Shown in pieces: positions 1 to 7,822 of a stretch of 64,000 nt of DNA; the first letter of the stretch is position 1, and every line of letters begins with the position of its first letter. Made by a program: the position numbers and the translations under genes. The DNA comes from Chitinivibrionales bacterium (GTDB lineage Bacteria > Fibrobacterota > Chitinivibrionia > Chitinivibrionales > FEN-1185): contig DATJAL010000045.1 of assembly GCA_035516255.1 (NCBI GenBank), forward strand, positions 60,334 through 124,333, in the 5' to 3' direction. Under the pieces are notes generated by a model. The model ran no database searches and was not told where the DNA came from. It saw only the letters and a list, made by a program, of their open reading frames with translations.

Positions 1-597
1 ATCGCGAACAACCTCGTTGACAACGCGGACCAGCCGTATGCGCTCAACAACATCACGGCGCTGCCCGCCTCGTTTGTCAACTGCGTCATGGCCAACAACG
101 TCTGCGTCGCGTGCCGCGGCGGGTTCGGCCTCACCGGCAACACCACCACGCCTTCCACCGCCAATGTGGAAATCGCCGCGGCCGCGGCCCCGCCAGACTT
201 TGTCCGGTTTTCGGCGGGGGACACGATGAATGACTACCACCTGCTGGCCGGCGCCTCGGCGCTGATCGGAGCGGGAACCAACCTTACGCAGTATTTCTCT
301 TATGACAAGGACAATAATGCCCGTCCCGCCGCCGGAGCGTGGGACATAGGGCCATACGTTTATAAAAACGCGTCCGTAAAAGATGTGATGCAAAGGCATG
401 TTGAAGGACAAATCATTCCGCGCGCAGCCATTATAAAGAAATCAATCTTTCAAACATATTTGAGAGACAATGGGGGATTGCGGGTGTTTTATCTTACTGG
501 ACGAGTGTTTGATCGATCTGTGGATGTCCATGAAGGCGTTTATCTGGTCCGTTTACCAGACGGCAAAACATCGAGGATGATTGAAGTTGTTAGATAA
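1..597 (+). CDS. C-terminal part of secreted right-handed beta-helix-type protein with T9SS-like tail (5' truncated)
   Basis: The reading frame is open from base 1 and ends at TAA 595-597, so the start lies outside the window. The visible 198 residues begin inside a repetitive Asn/Ala-rich stretch of beta-helix character. They contain the typical end of a parallel beta-helix domain: a LIGAGT segment, a few residues later an Asp-rich YDKDNNARP segment, then AWDIGPYVY. The last ~60 residues (GLRVFYLTGRVFDRS, then GVYLVRLPDGK and a final IEVVR) look like a short T9SS-type C-terminal sorting domain, where a GxYxxR-like strand precedes the C-terminus. The inferred role is an exported, possibly surface-anchored carbohydrate-active or adhesive protein. 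Substrate and enzymatic activity cannot be read from this fragment. An ATG at 88 is internal and should not be taken as the start. Confidence 0.7.
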   Translation: MANNLVDNADQPYALNNITALPASFVNCVMANNVCVACRGGFGLTGNTTTPSTANVEIAAAAAPPDFVRFSAGDTMNDYHLLAGASALIGAGTNLTQYFSYDKDNNARPAAGAWDIGPYVYKNASVKDVMQRHVEGQIIPRAAIIKKSIFQTYLRDNGGLRVFYLTGRVFDRSVDVHEGVYLVRLPDGKTSRMIEVVR

Positions 598-607
598 TTA
601 ATTTTAT

Positions 608-735
608 TTGCAGGAGCGCATTGCCGGCCGACCCATCGCCGAAGGCGACTTCGGGCGGTCCGGCAACGAGGCCGATAGGCCGAGCCCGGAAGGAGGCCCG
701 CCCCGCGGAGCGGGGGAACGCCCGATCCTTTTTTA
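608..735 (-). repeat. GC-rich 3'-flanking repeat, copy 1
   Basis: GC-rich intergenic segment between the end of the secreted-protein gene and the stop codon of the DMT transporter on the minus strand. It shares the core GGAAGGAGGCCCG and the terminal (G)GGGAACGCCC with copies near 4.7, 26.1 and 48.0 kb, and contains several short palindromes. Read from the minus strand, the GGGCGTTCCC end comes right after the transporter gene, the same relation as in the other copies. An ORF runs through it but has no coding character. Confidence 0.6.
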
Positions 736-738
736 TTA

Positions 739-1626
739 TTATCTTTTCACCATCACTAAAACAATCGCCGCAAGAATCAGCACCGCGCCGGACAATCTCT
801 CCCAGAACACCTTTCTTCCCAGCAGCCTTTCTTCATTTCCCAGAAATTTTCCGAACCACCAGATGAACAGCACGCTCCACATGCCGCGCGAGCTGAAAAC
901 AATGTTCATGGCCGTGGCGTTGCCGAAGCGCGAAAGCGCGACCGCCATGGCGACTCCCTGAATGGAAATGAACACGATGCTGGCTATCAGCCACCAGGAC
1001 ACCGGTGATGGAAACAGCATCCTGGTCTTGCGGAACATTGGATAAAACCCGAGCGACAGCACCGCGACAATGAAGAACATGACGGAGATGTAGCGGTCTG
1101 CGCCAAAGCCCGGCGCCCATTTCTGTATGTAAATGTCGCACAGGGCGAAACAGATTGAGCACAGCAGGGAATAGGTCATGGTGGGTACAAAGCCCTTTTT
1201 GCTTTTCTCGCTGTTACCGCGCAGCAGCGCCAGCGCGATGACCGCCAGCGCCGACGCCACCCACCACAGCACCGGCACCGGTATGCCGAGCAGCATCACG
1301 GTGAAAAATGCTACCATGATCACCTTTGCGCCGAGCAGCGGCGTGGCAACCGAAACATCCCCGCACTTTAACGATAATAGCGAAAACGTCTGGCCGGCTA
1401 TGAAAATGACGCTGGTAAAAAGCGGCTTTGCATAATCCATGTGACCGGGCGCATTGATACCCATGATAAAAAAGGGAACAGCAATAAGGAATGTTCCGAT
1501 GTTGGAAAGAAAGTTGATATACCAGATGTTTCCGCCGTGCTCCATGACTTTTTTGAAAAGCATGGCGGCGAGGGTGTAGGTGATGGCGCTGAGGAGGGGG
1601 AGGGTGAGATATAATGGAAAGGTCAT
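739..1626 (-). CDS. EamA/DMT-superfamily transporter
   Basis: 295 residues with about ten hydrophobic helices and almost no soluble loops, the length and topology of drug/metabolite transporter (EamA, 10-TMS) proteins. The two halves look like the usual internal duplication: an N-terminal half ending in VIALALL and a C-terminal half ending in a long hydrophobic helix with a short basic tail (VMVKR). Such proteins sit in the inner membrane and export or exchange small metabolites; the substrate cannot be predicted. The ATG at 1626 is followed directly by a membrane segment, so the start is probably right. The gene is divergent from cmk and stands alone. Its 3' end abuts the GC-rich repeat at 608-735. 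Confidence 0.85.
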   Translation of the reverse strand: MTFPLYLTLPLLSAITYTLAAMLFKKVMEHGGNIWYINFLSNIGTFLIAVPFFIMGINAPGHMDYAKPLFTSVIFIAGQTFSLLSLKCGDVSVATPLLGAKVIMVAFFTVMLLGIPVPVLWWVASALAVIALALLRGNSEKSKKGFVPTMTYSLLCSICFALCDIYIQKWAPGFGADRYISVMFFIVAVLSLGFYPMFRKTRMLFPSPVSWWLIASIVFISIQGVAMAVALSRFGNATAMNIVFSSRGMWSVLFIWWFGKFLGNEERLLGRKVFWERLSGAVLILAAIVLVMVKR

Positions 1627-1786
1627 GATAATCCTGGAGCGGGTTTGATGATTGGATAAAATAATTATTATCGTTTGATGTTCCTACGGCGCACAGAAAT
1701 GTTATTTGAAAGGATTTTTCTTGGCCTTTCAGGGCATTTACAAATGGTCTTCTAGCATTTGCGATGCAATCAAAAAATGCTCATTA

Positions 1787-1816
1787 TTGACATAATATAT
1801 AGGAAAGACATATTTT
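1787..1816 (+). promoter_or_regulatory. Putative sigma-70-type promoter upstream of cmk
   Basis: A perfect -35 hexamer TTGACA (1787-1792) is followed after 18 bases by TATTTT (1811-1816), in an AT-rich stretch ending 27 bases before the cmk start. Spacing and position fit a vegetative promoter. No clear Shine-Dalgarno is seen before the ATG. Seen by eye only. Confidence 0.45.
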
Positions 1817-1843
1817 AATCCATCAAAAAAATCATCCTATTCA

Positions 1844-2524
1844 ATGCCTAATTCAGAACAACACGTTGTCATCGCCATAGACGGTCCTGCAGGATCCGGC
1901 AAAAGCTCCACGGCCAAGCGGGTCGCCGCGCAGCTTGGAATCCTGCATCTTGACACAGGCGCAATGTACCGGGCGGTCACGCTCAAGTGCCTGAGGGGAA
2001 AAATACCATACCAGGACCACGTGAAGGTGGCCGCGCTGGTGAAGGACACGAACATATCCTTTTCGGGCATGGCGCCTTCCATGCGCGTGTGGATGGACGG
2101 CGAAGACGTCACCGACGCGATCCGCGGCGACGAGGTGACGAAAAACGTATCCGACTACTGCGTGGTCCCTATCGTGCGCACCGTGCTCGTTGACCTGCAG
2201 AGAAAAATCGCCGGAGGCCAATCGCTGGTGTGCGAAGGCAGGGACATCGGAACCGTGGTGTTCCCGAAGGCCGGGCTGAAGTTTTACATGGTGGCCTCGG
2301 TGGAGGAGCGGGCGAGACGGCGGCAAAAAGATTTCGCGGCATTGGGGATAAAAAAAGGACTTGAGGAACTTGCCGCGGAGATTAGAGAGCGGGACAGAAA
2401 AGACTCAAGCAGACCGAATAGCCCTTTATGTAAAGCATCCGATGCTGAAGAGATTGATACAACAAATTTGAGTCTGGATCAACAGGTGACGTACATAGTT
2501 GACAAAGCAAGAAAGTATCTTTAG
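1844..2524 (+). CDS. cmk: Cytidylate kinase
   Basis: 226 residues, normal for bacterial CMP kinases. It transfers the ATP gamma-phosphate to CMP/dCMP in pyrimidine nucleotide salvage and synthesis, in the cytosol. The N-terminal P-loop IDGPAGSGKSSTAK (about residues 12-25) is the family signature. It is followed by the CMP-binding segment LDTGAMYRAVTL and, further on, CEGRDIGTVVFPKA, whose Arg-Asp-Ile-Gly motif is diagnostic. The LID region and the RERDRKDSSRPNSPL segment near residue 185 also match. The gene precedes rpsA, as in many bacteria, with a 183-base gap holding a small hairpin repeat. The ATG at 1844 gives the standard N-terminus before the P-loop. Confidence 0.96.
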   Translation: MPNSEQHVVIAIDGPAGSGKSSTAKRVAAQLGILHLDTGAMYRAVTLKCLRGKIPYQDHVKVAALVKDTNISFSGMAPSMRVWMDGEDVTDAIRGDEVTKNVSDYCVVPIVRTVLVDLQRKIAGGQSLVCEGRDIGTVVFPKAGLKFYMVASVEERARRRQKDFAALGIKKGLEELAAEIRERDRKDSSRPNSPLCKASDAEEIDTTNLSLDQQVTYIVDKARKYL

Positions 2525-2600
2525 GTTCTTTTACATTGCGACCGCATTGTCATGCTCGACTTTGATTGGGCATCCAGTAATCAGAGTCTACGGGAAGATG

Positions 2601-2624
2601 GATTCCCGCTTTCACGGGAATGAC
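2601..2624. repeat. Small dispersed hairpin element (TTCCCG-CGGGAA)
   Basis: Six-base arms TTCCCG (2603-2608) and CGGGAA (2615-2620) with a CTTTCA loop, embedded in GATTCCCGCTTTCACGGGAA. Similar short palindromes with GATTCCCG...CGGGAATGAC are common dispersed extragenic elements in many bacterial genomes. No T-tract follows, so a terminator role between cmk and rpsA is uncertain. Confidence 0.5.
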
Positions 2625-2707
2625 AAATCGAAAAATAATCATCCAGAATGAGTTATGTTTCTTTAGCCAATATCCATAAACCTTAACCAATTAATTCAGG
2701 AGTAAGT

Positions 2708-4600
2708 ATGTCCGAGTCCTCAGTTAAATCCAAAAATGGACAGTCGGCAACCGACGCGCACGGCAACGCAGTGGACCTGTCCGAGTTCGAGGAAAGCTAC
2801 TACAAGCCCGAGGAAGTCCAGACAAAGCTGGAGAGCTACAAGCAGTCGCTCGAGGGCATTGAGGAAGGCAAGGTGGTGAAGGGCCGCATCCTCAAGGTCA
2901 CCGACAAGGAAGTATTCGTGGATGTCAATTTCAAGTCCGAGGGAATCATCCCCCTTGCCGAGTTCAAGGACGTTGCACAGTACAAGGAAGGGGACGAGAT
3001 AGAGGTTTTTCTGGAGCAGGTGGAAGACAGCGAGGGCCAGCTCATCCTTTCGAAGTCCCGCGCCGATTTCCTGCGCGTGTGGGACCGGATATATCAGGCG
3101 TTCGAGAAGCAGGAGACCATTGAAGGGCGTATTCTGCGCCGAATCAAGGGCGGCGTGGTGGTCGATTTGTTCGGCGTGGACGCGTTCCTGCCCGGATCGC
3201 AGATTGATTTGCGGCAGATCCCGGACATGGATTCGCTCATCAACAAGACCTTCAAGTTCCGCGTGATCAAGGTGAACAAGGCGCGCCGCAACATCGTAGT
3301 GTCGCGCCGCGTGATCCTCGAGGAGGACCGCAACCAGCAGCGCGAAAAGATCCTCGCCGAGCTCGAAAAGGGCCAAGTGCGCGAGGGAACGGTCAAGAAC
3401 ATCACCGATTTCGGCGCGTTTATCGATCTGGGCGGCGTGGACGGCCTGCTGCACATCACCGACATGTCGTGGGGCCGCGTGAACCACCCGTCGGAGATCG
3501 TGGCGCTCGGCGACAAGGTGAAGGTAAAGGTGCTTGACTTCAACGAAAACAAGGAACGCATCTCGCTCGGCCTCAAGCAGCTCACTGAGCACCCGTGGAA
3601 AGGCGTCGAGGACAAGTTCCCCGAGGGCGCGCGCGTGCGCGGCAAGATCGTGTCCATCACCGACTACGGCGCGTTCATGGAACTCGAAAAGGGCATCGAG
3701 GGCCTTATTCACATATCGGAAATGTCGTGGACGCAGCACATCAAACACCCGTCAAAGATCGTGGGCATCGGCGACATCGTGGAGGCCGTGGTGCTCAAGG
3801 TGGACAAGGAGAACCAGAAGATTTCGCTCGGGTTCAAGCAGCTCGAGCCCGACCCGTGGACCAACGTGACCACCGAGTTCCCGGTGGGCAGCGTGGTCAA
3901 GGGCAAGGTGCGCAACATCGCCGCGTTCGGCGCGTTCGTGGAGCTCAAGGAGGGCGTGGACGGCCTGGTGCACATCTCCGACATGTCGTGGACCAAGAAG
4001 GTGAACCACCCCGGCGAGCTGTTGCGCAAGGGCGACACCATCGACGTGAAGGTGCTCGACATCGATGTTGACAAACGGCGTATTTCCCTCGGCGTCAAGC
4101 AGCTCACCGAGGACCCATGGGGCGACCTCGCCAAGCAATATTCGGTGGGCACCGAGACCGAGTGCGAGGTGGCGCGCATCCTCGACCGCGGCATGATCGT
4201 GAACCTTTCGCCCACGGTGGAGGGCTTCATCCCGCTCAACCAGCTCGGCCAGAGCGTGAGTCATCCGTCGGAGGTCTACAAGATGGGCGACAAGGTGCCG
4301 GCCGAGGTCGTGGAGTTCGACCTTGAGGGTAGGAAGATCATCCTCAGCATCTCCGAATATTTCAAGGGCAAGGAAGAAAGCTCATGGAAGGATTATGAGG
4401 CAGGGCATCCGGTAAAGAAGGTGCCCAAGGCCTCGCGCGCGGAAAAGGCGGAAGCGCCCGCGAAGGATGAGGGACTGGCAGAGGGCGAAGAACAAGCTGA
4501 GAAAAAGCCGAAGGAAAAAAAGGCGAAGAAAGAAGAAAATGAAGAGGATTCAATAGAAGAAAAGGAAGAGAAAAAAGGGAAGGAAAAAGAAGAGGAATAA
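2708..4600 (+). CDS. rpsA: 30S ribosomal protein S1
   Basis: 630 residues with six S1 RNA-binding (OB-fold) repeats, starting near residues 53, 139, 222, 309, 396 and 482. Repeats 3-5 are the best conserved (TDFGAFIDLGG, TDYGAFMELEKG, AAFGAFVELKEG, each followed by GLxHIxxMSW). S1 binds the 30S subunit and unstructured mRNA leaders to allow initiation. After repeat 6 there is an unusual tail of about 80 residues, extremely rich in Lys and Glu (residues ~550-630). It is probably disordered and longer than in E. coli S1. A Shine-Dalgarno-like CAGGAG precedes the ATG. A rho-independent terminator follows. Large open frames on the opposite strand are shadows of the repeated, GC-skewed codons. Confidence 0.97.
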   Translation: MSESSVKSKNGQSATDAHGNAVDLSEFEESYYKPEEVQTKLESYKQSLEGIEEGKVVKGRILKVTDKEVFVDVNFKSEGIIPLAEFKDVAQYKEGDEIEVFLEQVEDSEGQLILSKSRADFLRVWDRIYQAFEKQETIEGRILRRIKGGVVVDLFGVDAFLPGSQIDLRQIPDMDSLINKTFKFRVIKVNKARRNIVVSRRVILEEDRNQQREKILAELEKGQVREGTVKNITDFGAFIDLGGVDGLLHITDMSWGRVNHPSEIVALGDKVKVKVLDFNENKERISLGLKQLTEHPWKGVEDKFPEGARVRGKIVSITDYGAFMELEKGIEGLIHISEMSWTQHIKHPSKIVGIGDIVEAVVLKVDKENQKISLGFKQLEPDPWTNVTTEFPVGSVVKGKVRNIAAFGAFVELKEGVDGLVHISDMSWTKKVNHPGELLRKGDTIDVKVLDIDVDKRRISLGVKQLTEDPWGDLAKQYSVGTETECEVARILDRGMIVNLSPTVEGFIPLNQLGQSVSHPSEVYKMGDKVPAEVVEFDLEGRKIILSISEYFKGKEESSWKDYEAGHPVKKVPKASRAEKAEAPAKDEGLAEGEEQAEKKPKEKKAKKEENEEDSIEEKEEKKGKEKEEE

Positions 4601-4628
4601 ATTTTTTTTTGATTTGAATGAAAAAGAT

Positions 4629-4670
4629 GGACGGCCGTGGAATGAAGAATTTTGCGGCTGTCCTTTTTTA
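4629..4670 (+). terminator. Rho-independent terminator after rpsA
   Basis: A GGACGGCCG arm (4629-4637) pairs with GCGGCTGTCC (4654-4663), allowing a G-U wobble. An AT-rich loop lies between them and TTTTTT follows. It starts 28 bases after the rpsA stop. Confidence 0.75.
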
Positions 4671-4692
4671 TTTGTGGCAATTGATAATTTAA

Positions 4693-4850
4693 GATTTGGG
4701 CGTTTCCCTCACCTTCGGTAAGCCTCAGGCTCGGGTCGGCCCTCCTTCCGGTCTCGCCTTCGGCTCGGGCTGCCGGCGCAAGGCCGCTTCGCGGGGCGCC
4801 GGACAGCACCGCGCTCCAGCGCGGCCTCCAGTCGTGCCTAACGCGTCTGC
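4693..4850 (+). repeat. GC-rich 3'-flanking repeat, copy 2
   Basis: Lies downstream of the rpsA terminator. It begins with GGGCGTTTCCCTC, continues through CTCGCCTTCGGCTCGGGCTG and GGCCGCTTCGCGGGGCGCCG, and ends at CAGTCGTGCCTAACGCG. The reverse complement of 26050-26178 matches it over most of its length, apart from a roughly 30-base insertion here, so the two are clearly homologous. The orientation relative to the upstream gene (rpsA) is the same as for the other copies. It is rich in self-complementary blocks that could fold in RNA or single-stranded DNA. Confidence 0.7.
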
Positions 4851-4899
4851 GAACCTTATCGTCTTTACATTCAATAGTGCCGCCGATCGTAGATTGGCG

Positions 4900-5105
4900 A
4901 GTCAGCAAACGGGAAAGGTTTCTTTACCTGTCCAACTGTCCTCCGCGGGTGCGCCCGGCAGAGGTTTGAAGCTTGCAACTGCAGGTACCCGGCTGCACCC
5001 AGGAGAGGGGAGTGCCGAGGACACCGCAGGCCAAAGGCCGAAGAGGCCGAGGCCGGTGGAGACGACCCTTGGAAGTACCCGAAGGGGTATACCTCTCCCC
5101 CGACT
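4900..5105. repeat. GC-rich intergenic segment, possible second repeat next to the UbiA gene
   Basis: The rest of the 514-base space between rpsA and the prenyltransferase gene. It is GC-rich and not convincingly coding. The end nearest the prenyltransferase stop (GGTATACCTCTCCCCCGAC, then a T-rich run) resembles the gene-proximal ends of the other copies, but the interior (CCAAAGGCCGAAGAGGCCGA and flanks) is only loosely related. I see no gene here. Confidence 0.35.
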
Positions 5106-5114
5106 ATTTTTATT

Positions 5115-5960
5115 TTATAAAATTCTTTTTATTATCTCATCCACCGCCATCGCCCCCAATCCCGCCGCCATTTCCCATTTTATCAACGCTGATATTTTTC
5201 CTGCTGATTTCCGGAAATCCGAACGGTAAAACAGCCAGCTCCAGTACAAGTGCAGCGGCGCAACGACAATAAGGCAGACGAGCGCGTAGGCGATGCCGAA
5301 ACCGCGTGAAACATACGGCACGATGACGAGCATCGCATACAGCAGGCCGCACACTGCGATGATCGCCTTGAGCGCGGGGCGGGAGAGCGACGCCGAGGTG
5401 ATGTAACCGGCCACCCTGTCGCCGGGTTGGTCCTGAACGTCCTTTATTATTTCCCGCGGCATGTTGAGCAAAAACGCGAGAATTGCCGGAACGTAAAGCC
5501 GCTGCACATCGGGGCCGAGCAGCCCGCCGAAAACGATGGTGTAGGCGACGAGTGCGCTCACGAGAACGTTGCCGGCGAGCGGCGTGCCCTTCAAAATCAA
5601 GGCATACAGCAAGAGCATGACAAGAGGAACGGACGCGCCGATGCCGTGTTGCCACGAGGCGAGAAATCCGCAGATGAGAGCTGCGGCCGCGCAAAGAACG
5701 GAAAATACCGTTGAGCTTCTTTTTGAAATGTCGCCTTTGGCAAGGGGCCGTGAGGGATGGCTTATTTTATCCGTGGCAATGTCTGATATGTCATTGACCA
5801 CGTTGCCGAAGCCCCCGGCCGCTATTGCGGCGGCGATGAGCAGGATCAATTTCTGCCAGGGTCCTGCCGCGTGCGAAAGCCAGAATCCAAGCGCGACCCC
5901 GACGCCGATCATGAGCATATTGCCCGGGCGGAGGAGCTTTACATAAGATAAGAGTTTCAT
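5115..5960 (-). CDS. UbiA-family prenyltransferase, digeranylgeranylglyceryl-phosphate synthase-like
   Basis: 281 residues of mostly membrane helix (about eight or nine), the size of UbiA-superfamily intramembrane prenyltransferases. Both Asp-rich motifs are present: NVVNDISDIATDK (residues ~53-65; NDxxD) and REIIKDVQDQPGD (~165-177; DxxxD). The second has the KDxxDxxGD form seen in (S)-2,3-di-O-geranylgeranylglyceryl phosphate synthases and their bacterial relatives. Those enzymes attach a second isoprenoid to a glycerol-phosphate ether in archaeal lipid synthesis, and homologues occur in FCB bacteria. MenA- or UbiA-type quinone prenylation is the alternative. The gene is divergent from lspA with no partner enzyme beside it, so the acceptor is unknown. 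Confidence 0.75.
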   Translation of the reverse strand: MKLLSYVKLLRPGNMLMIGVGVALGFWLSHAAGPWQKLILLIAAAIAAGGFGNVVNDISDIATDKISHPSRPLAKGDISKRSSTVFSVLCAAAALICGFLASWQHGIGASVPLVMLLLYALILKGTPLAGNVLVSALVAYTIVFGGLLGPDVQRLYVPAILAFLLNMPREIIKDVQDQPGDRVAGYITSASLSRPALKAIIAVCGLLYAMLVIVPYVSRGFGIAYALVCLIVVAPLHLYWSWLFYRSDFRKSAGKISALIKWEMAAGLGAMAVDEIIKRIL

Positions 5961-6023
5961 ATGGTCGGTTTTTTGTTCCGCAGCCCCCGGGGCGCACTGC
6001 GATCAGCGCCGCTGCGGGGCGGC

Positions 6024-6088
6024 GCGGGGTTCCAAGGGGCGTTCGCCGTAAAACACCCCTTGGTCGTCGTGCGGGGGCGAAACCCCGC
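6024..6088. repeat. Nested inverted repeat between ubiA-like gene and lspA
   Basis: An inner pair CCAAGGGG (6032-6039) / CCCCTTGG (6056-6063) sits inside an outer pair GCGGGGTT (6024-6031) / AACCCCGC (6081-6088). All arms match perfectly. It lies in the 262-base space between two divergent genes, where a terminator is not expected. It may be another mobile palindromic element or a regulatory structure. The remaining ~130 bases before lspA are AT-rich and probably hold its promoter. Confidence 0.6.
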
Positions 6089-6222
6089 AATTATACTTTA
6101 TCTTCTTTTAATGGTAAAAAATAAAATTTTACAAATCAGCGCTGATTTATTTTCATTGCTTGTCATCGTGATAAAATAGTATAAAAAGTGATTAAGATAA
6201 GAATCAAAAAAATTGAAAACAC

Positions 6223-6783
6223 GTGGAGGCATTTCTGAAAATCACTATCGAAAAGAAATGGCATCTTTTCATCGCAGTTACTATTGCGGGCGTCGCCTTT
6301 GACTGGTTCACCAAATACCTTGCCGCGACGCACCTGCGCGTGGGGGTTCCGGTCAACGTGATCGGCCATTATGCCCAGTTCCTGCTCATCTTCAACAAAG
6401 CCGCGATATGGGGGATAGATCCGAGAACAATCATCCCCTGGTTCCCGCTCAACGGGTTCTTTTACATTTTCAATATCGTCGCCATGGCCATCATCATCGT
6501 TTATTACCGGACCCTGAAGCCTTCGGACAAACTCATGCAGTGGGGACTCGCGCTCATCATGCCGGGCGCGCTGGGCAATCTGTTCGACCGGCTGGTGCAC
6601 GCGAAGACCGGCGTGGTGGATTTCATCAGGCTCGGCATTTCCGACAGGCTGTACTGGGCCATTTTCAACTGCGCCGATATCTATGTCACCTTCGGCGTTG
6701 CCATCATGCTCTGGTATTTCCTGTTCGTGGAAAAGAAGCAGAAAGCGGCTGCAACGCAGCCAAGTCCGGATATCTCAGCCTGA
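6223..6783 (+). CDS. lspA: Lipoprotein signal peptidase (signal peptidase II)
   Basis: 186 residues with four predicted membrane helices, typical of LspA. This inner-membrane aspartyl protease removes signal peptides from diacylglyceryl-modified prolipoproteins. Family motifs are in order: DWFTKYLA near the N-terminus, FNKAAIWGI (the FNxGAAFG region), GALGNLFDRL with the first catalytic Asp (~121), VDFI, and IFNCADIYVTFG with the second catalytic Asp (~151). The start is GTG at 6223, since no in-frame ATG precedes the first helix. The first motif is somewhat divergent (KAAIWG for GAAFG). The rluD-like gene follows 28 bases later, a very common pairing. Confidence 0.93.
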   Translation: MEAFLKITIEKKWHLFIAVTIAGVAFDWFTKYLAATHLRVGVPVNVIGHYAQFLLIFNKAAIWGIDPRTIIPWFPLNGFFYIFNIVAMAIIIVYYRTLKPSDKLMQWGLALIMPGALGNLFDRLVHAKTGVVDFIRLGISDRLYWAIFNCADIYVTFGVAIMLWYFLFVEKKQKAAATQPSPDISA

Positions 6784-6811
6784 TTTCCGTTTACCTCCGC
6801 GATGACCGCCT

Positions 6812-7822
6812 ATGAAAAGCCCAAACGATGTGGTTGAAATAGCCGTGGACTCGTCGGACGCCGGCGCGCGTCTTGACGTTTTTGCCGCGCGCCATATACC
6901 GTCGCTCTCTCGCGCGAAAATCCAGTCCCATATTGAGTCCGGATTGATTTTGCGCAACGGCAGGCCCGCAAAGAAAAAAACGGCTCTTGCCGAAGGCGAC
7001 ATTGTCTCTTTTGACAAGGCACGTCTGTCCGCGTCGGCAGCGTCGAGGCTTGTCCCGCAGAATATTCCGCTCGATGTTCTTTACGAAGACGATTATCTGC
7101 TTGCGGTGAACAAGCCGCCCGGCATGGTGGTGCATCCGGGCAGCGGGAACAGGGAGGGGACGCTTGTCCATGCGCTCCTCTATCATGTCAAGTCGCTGTC
7201 GGCGGGCTTTGCGCCCGACAGGCCGGGCATCGTGCACCGGCTTGACAAGGACACGTCGGGCGTGCTGCTGGTGGCAAAGACCGACCAAACCCACCGGAAG
7301 CTCGCCCGTCTCTTTTCTTCGCGCGAAATAAAAAAGGAATATCTTGGATTCTGCATTGGAAAGCGGCCCCAGGCGCACGCGAGCCTGGGAGCGCCGCTCG
7401 GCCGCTCGCGCCGCGACCCGGTCAAACGCGCGGTGCGCGGCGACGGCAAGGAGGCGCTCACCGAATACTGGCTCCTGACGAACCGCTGCGGCATATCGAT
7501 GATGAAATTCGCGCCGCATACGGGCCGCACGCACCAGATCCGCGTGCACTGCAGCGCGGCCGGGTTTCCCGTGCTTGCCGATTCACTTTACGGCGGGGGA
7601 AAGGACGCGCTCGGCCGCATTCCCGTTCTGGAAAGGCCGTTTGCCGCAAGCGTGTTCAAATGCTTTGACCGCCACGCGCTTCATGCGCACACCATTACCT
7701 TTGTCCATCCCCATACGAACAGGGAGCAGACGATTTCCGCGCCGCTGCCCGGGGATTTTAGAAAAGCAGCGGGATTATTTGAAAATGACGGCGGGAAATT
7801 GTCAGCGTCTTTTCATTCGTGA
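6812..7822 (+). CDS. rluD: RluD-family 23S rRNA pseudouridine synthase
   Basis: 336 residues: an N-terminal S4 RNA-binding domain (residues ~15-70, DVFAARHIPSLSRAKIQSHI) and a catalytic RluA/RluD domain. The catalytic Asp lies in HRLDKDTSGVLLVAKT (about residues 141-156). Further conserved blocks are NKPPGMVVHPG before it and PHTGRTHQIRVH after it. It converts specific uridines in large-subunit rRNA to pseudouridine; assignment to RluD rather than RluC/RluA rests on the S4 domain and lspA synteny. Its last 10 bases overlap the convergent small gene 7813-8262. Confidence 0.88.
   Translation: MKSPNDVVEIAVDSSDAGARLDVFAARHIPSLSRAKIQSHIESGLILRNGRPAKKKTALAEGDIVSFDKARLSASAASRLVPQNIPLDVLYEDDYLLAVNKPPGMVVHPGSGNREGTLVHALLYHVKSLSAGFAPDRPGIVHRLDKDTSGVLLVAKTDQTHRKLARLFSSREIKKEYLGFCIGKRPQAHASLGAPLGRSRRDPVKRAVRGDGKEALTEYWLLTNRCGISMMKFAPHTGRTHQIRVHCSAAGFPVLADSLYGGGKDALGRIPVLERPFAASVFKCFDRHALHAHTITFVHPHTNREQTISAPLPGDFRKAAGLFENDGGKLSASFHS

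Noticed and set aside
2720..3748. 342-codon open frame on the minus strand inside rpsA
   Set aside because: It mirrors the repeated S1 codons in a GC-skewed gene, has no ribosome-binding site and no recognisable domain.
4693..4850. Repeat copies as integron attC sites, because of GCCTAACGC and GCGTTAGC at their ends next to gene ends
   Set aside because: In the orientation of the flanking gene the core-like GCCTAAC lies at the distal end, opposite to an attC; there is no matching second core, no integrase, and the lengths and interiors do not fit attC folding.
4696..5229. 177-codon open frame in the GC-rich intergenic block
   Set aside because: Contains repeat-type sequence, overlaps the prenyltransferase 3' end, and has no coding features.
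7813..7822. Ten-base overlap of rluD and the small exported protein as a functional antisense region
   Set aside because: Convergent overlaps of this size are common and nothing else suggests regulation.
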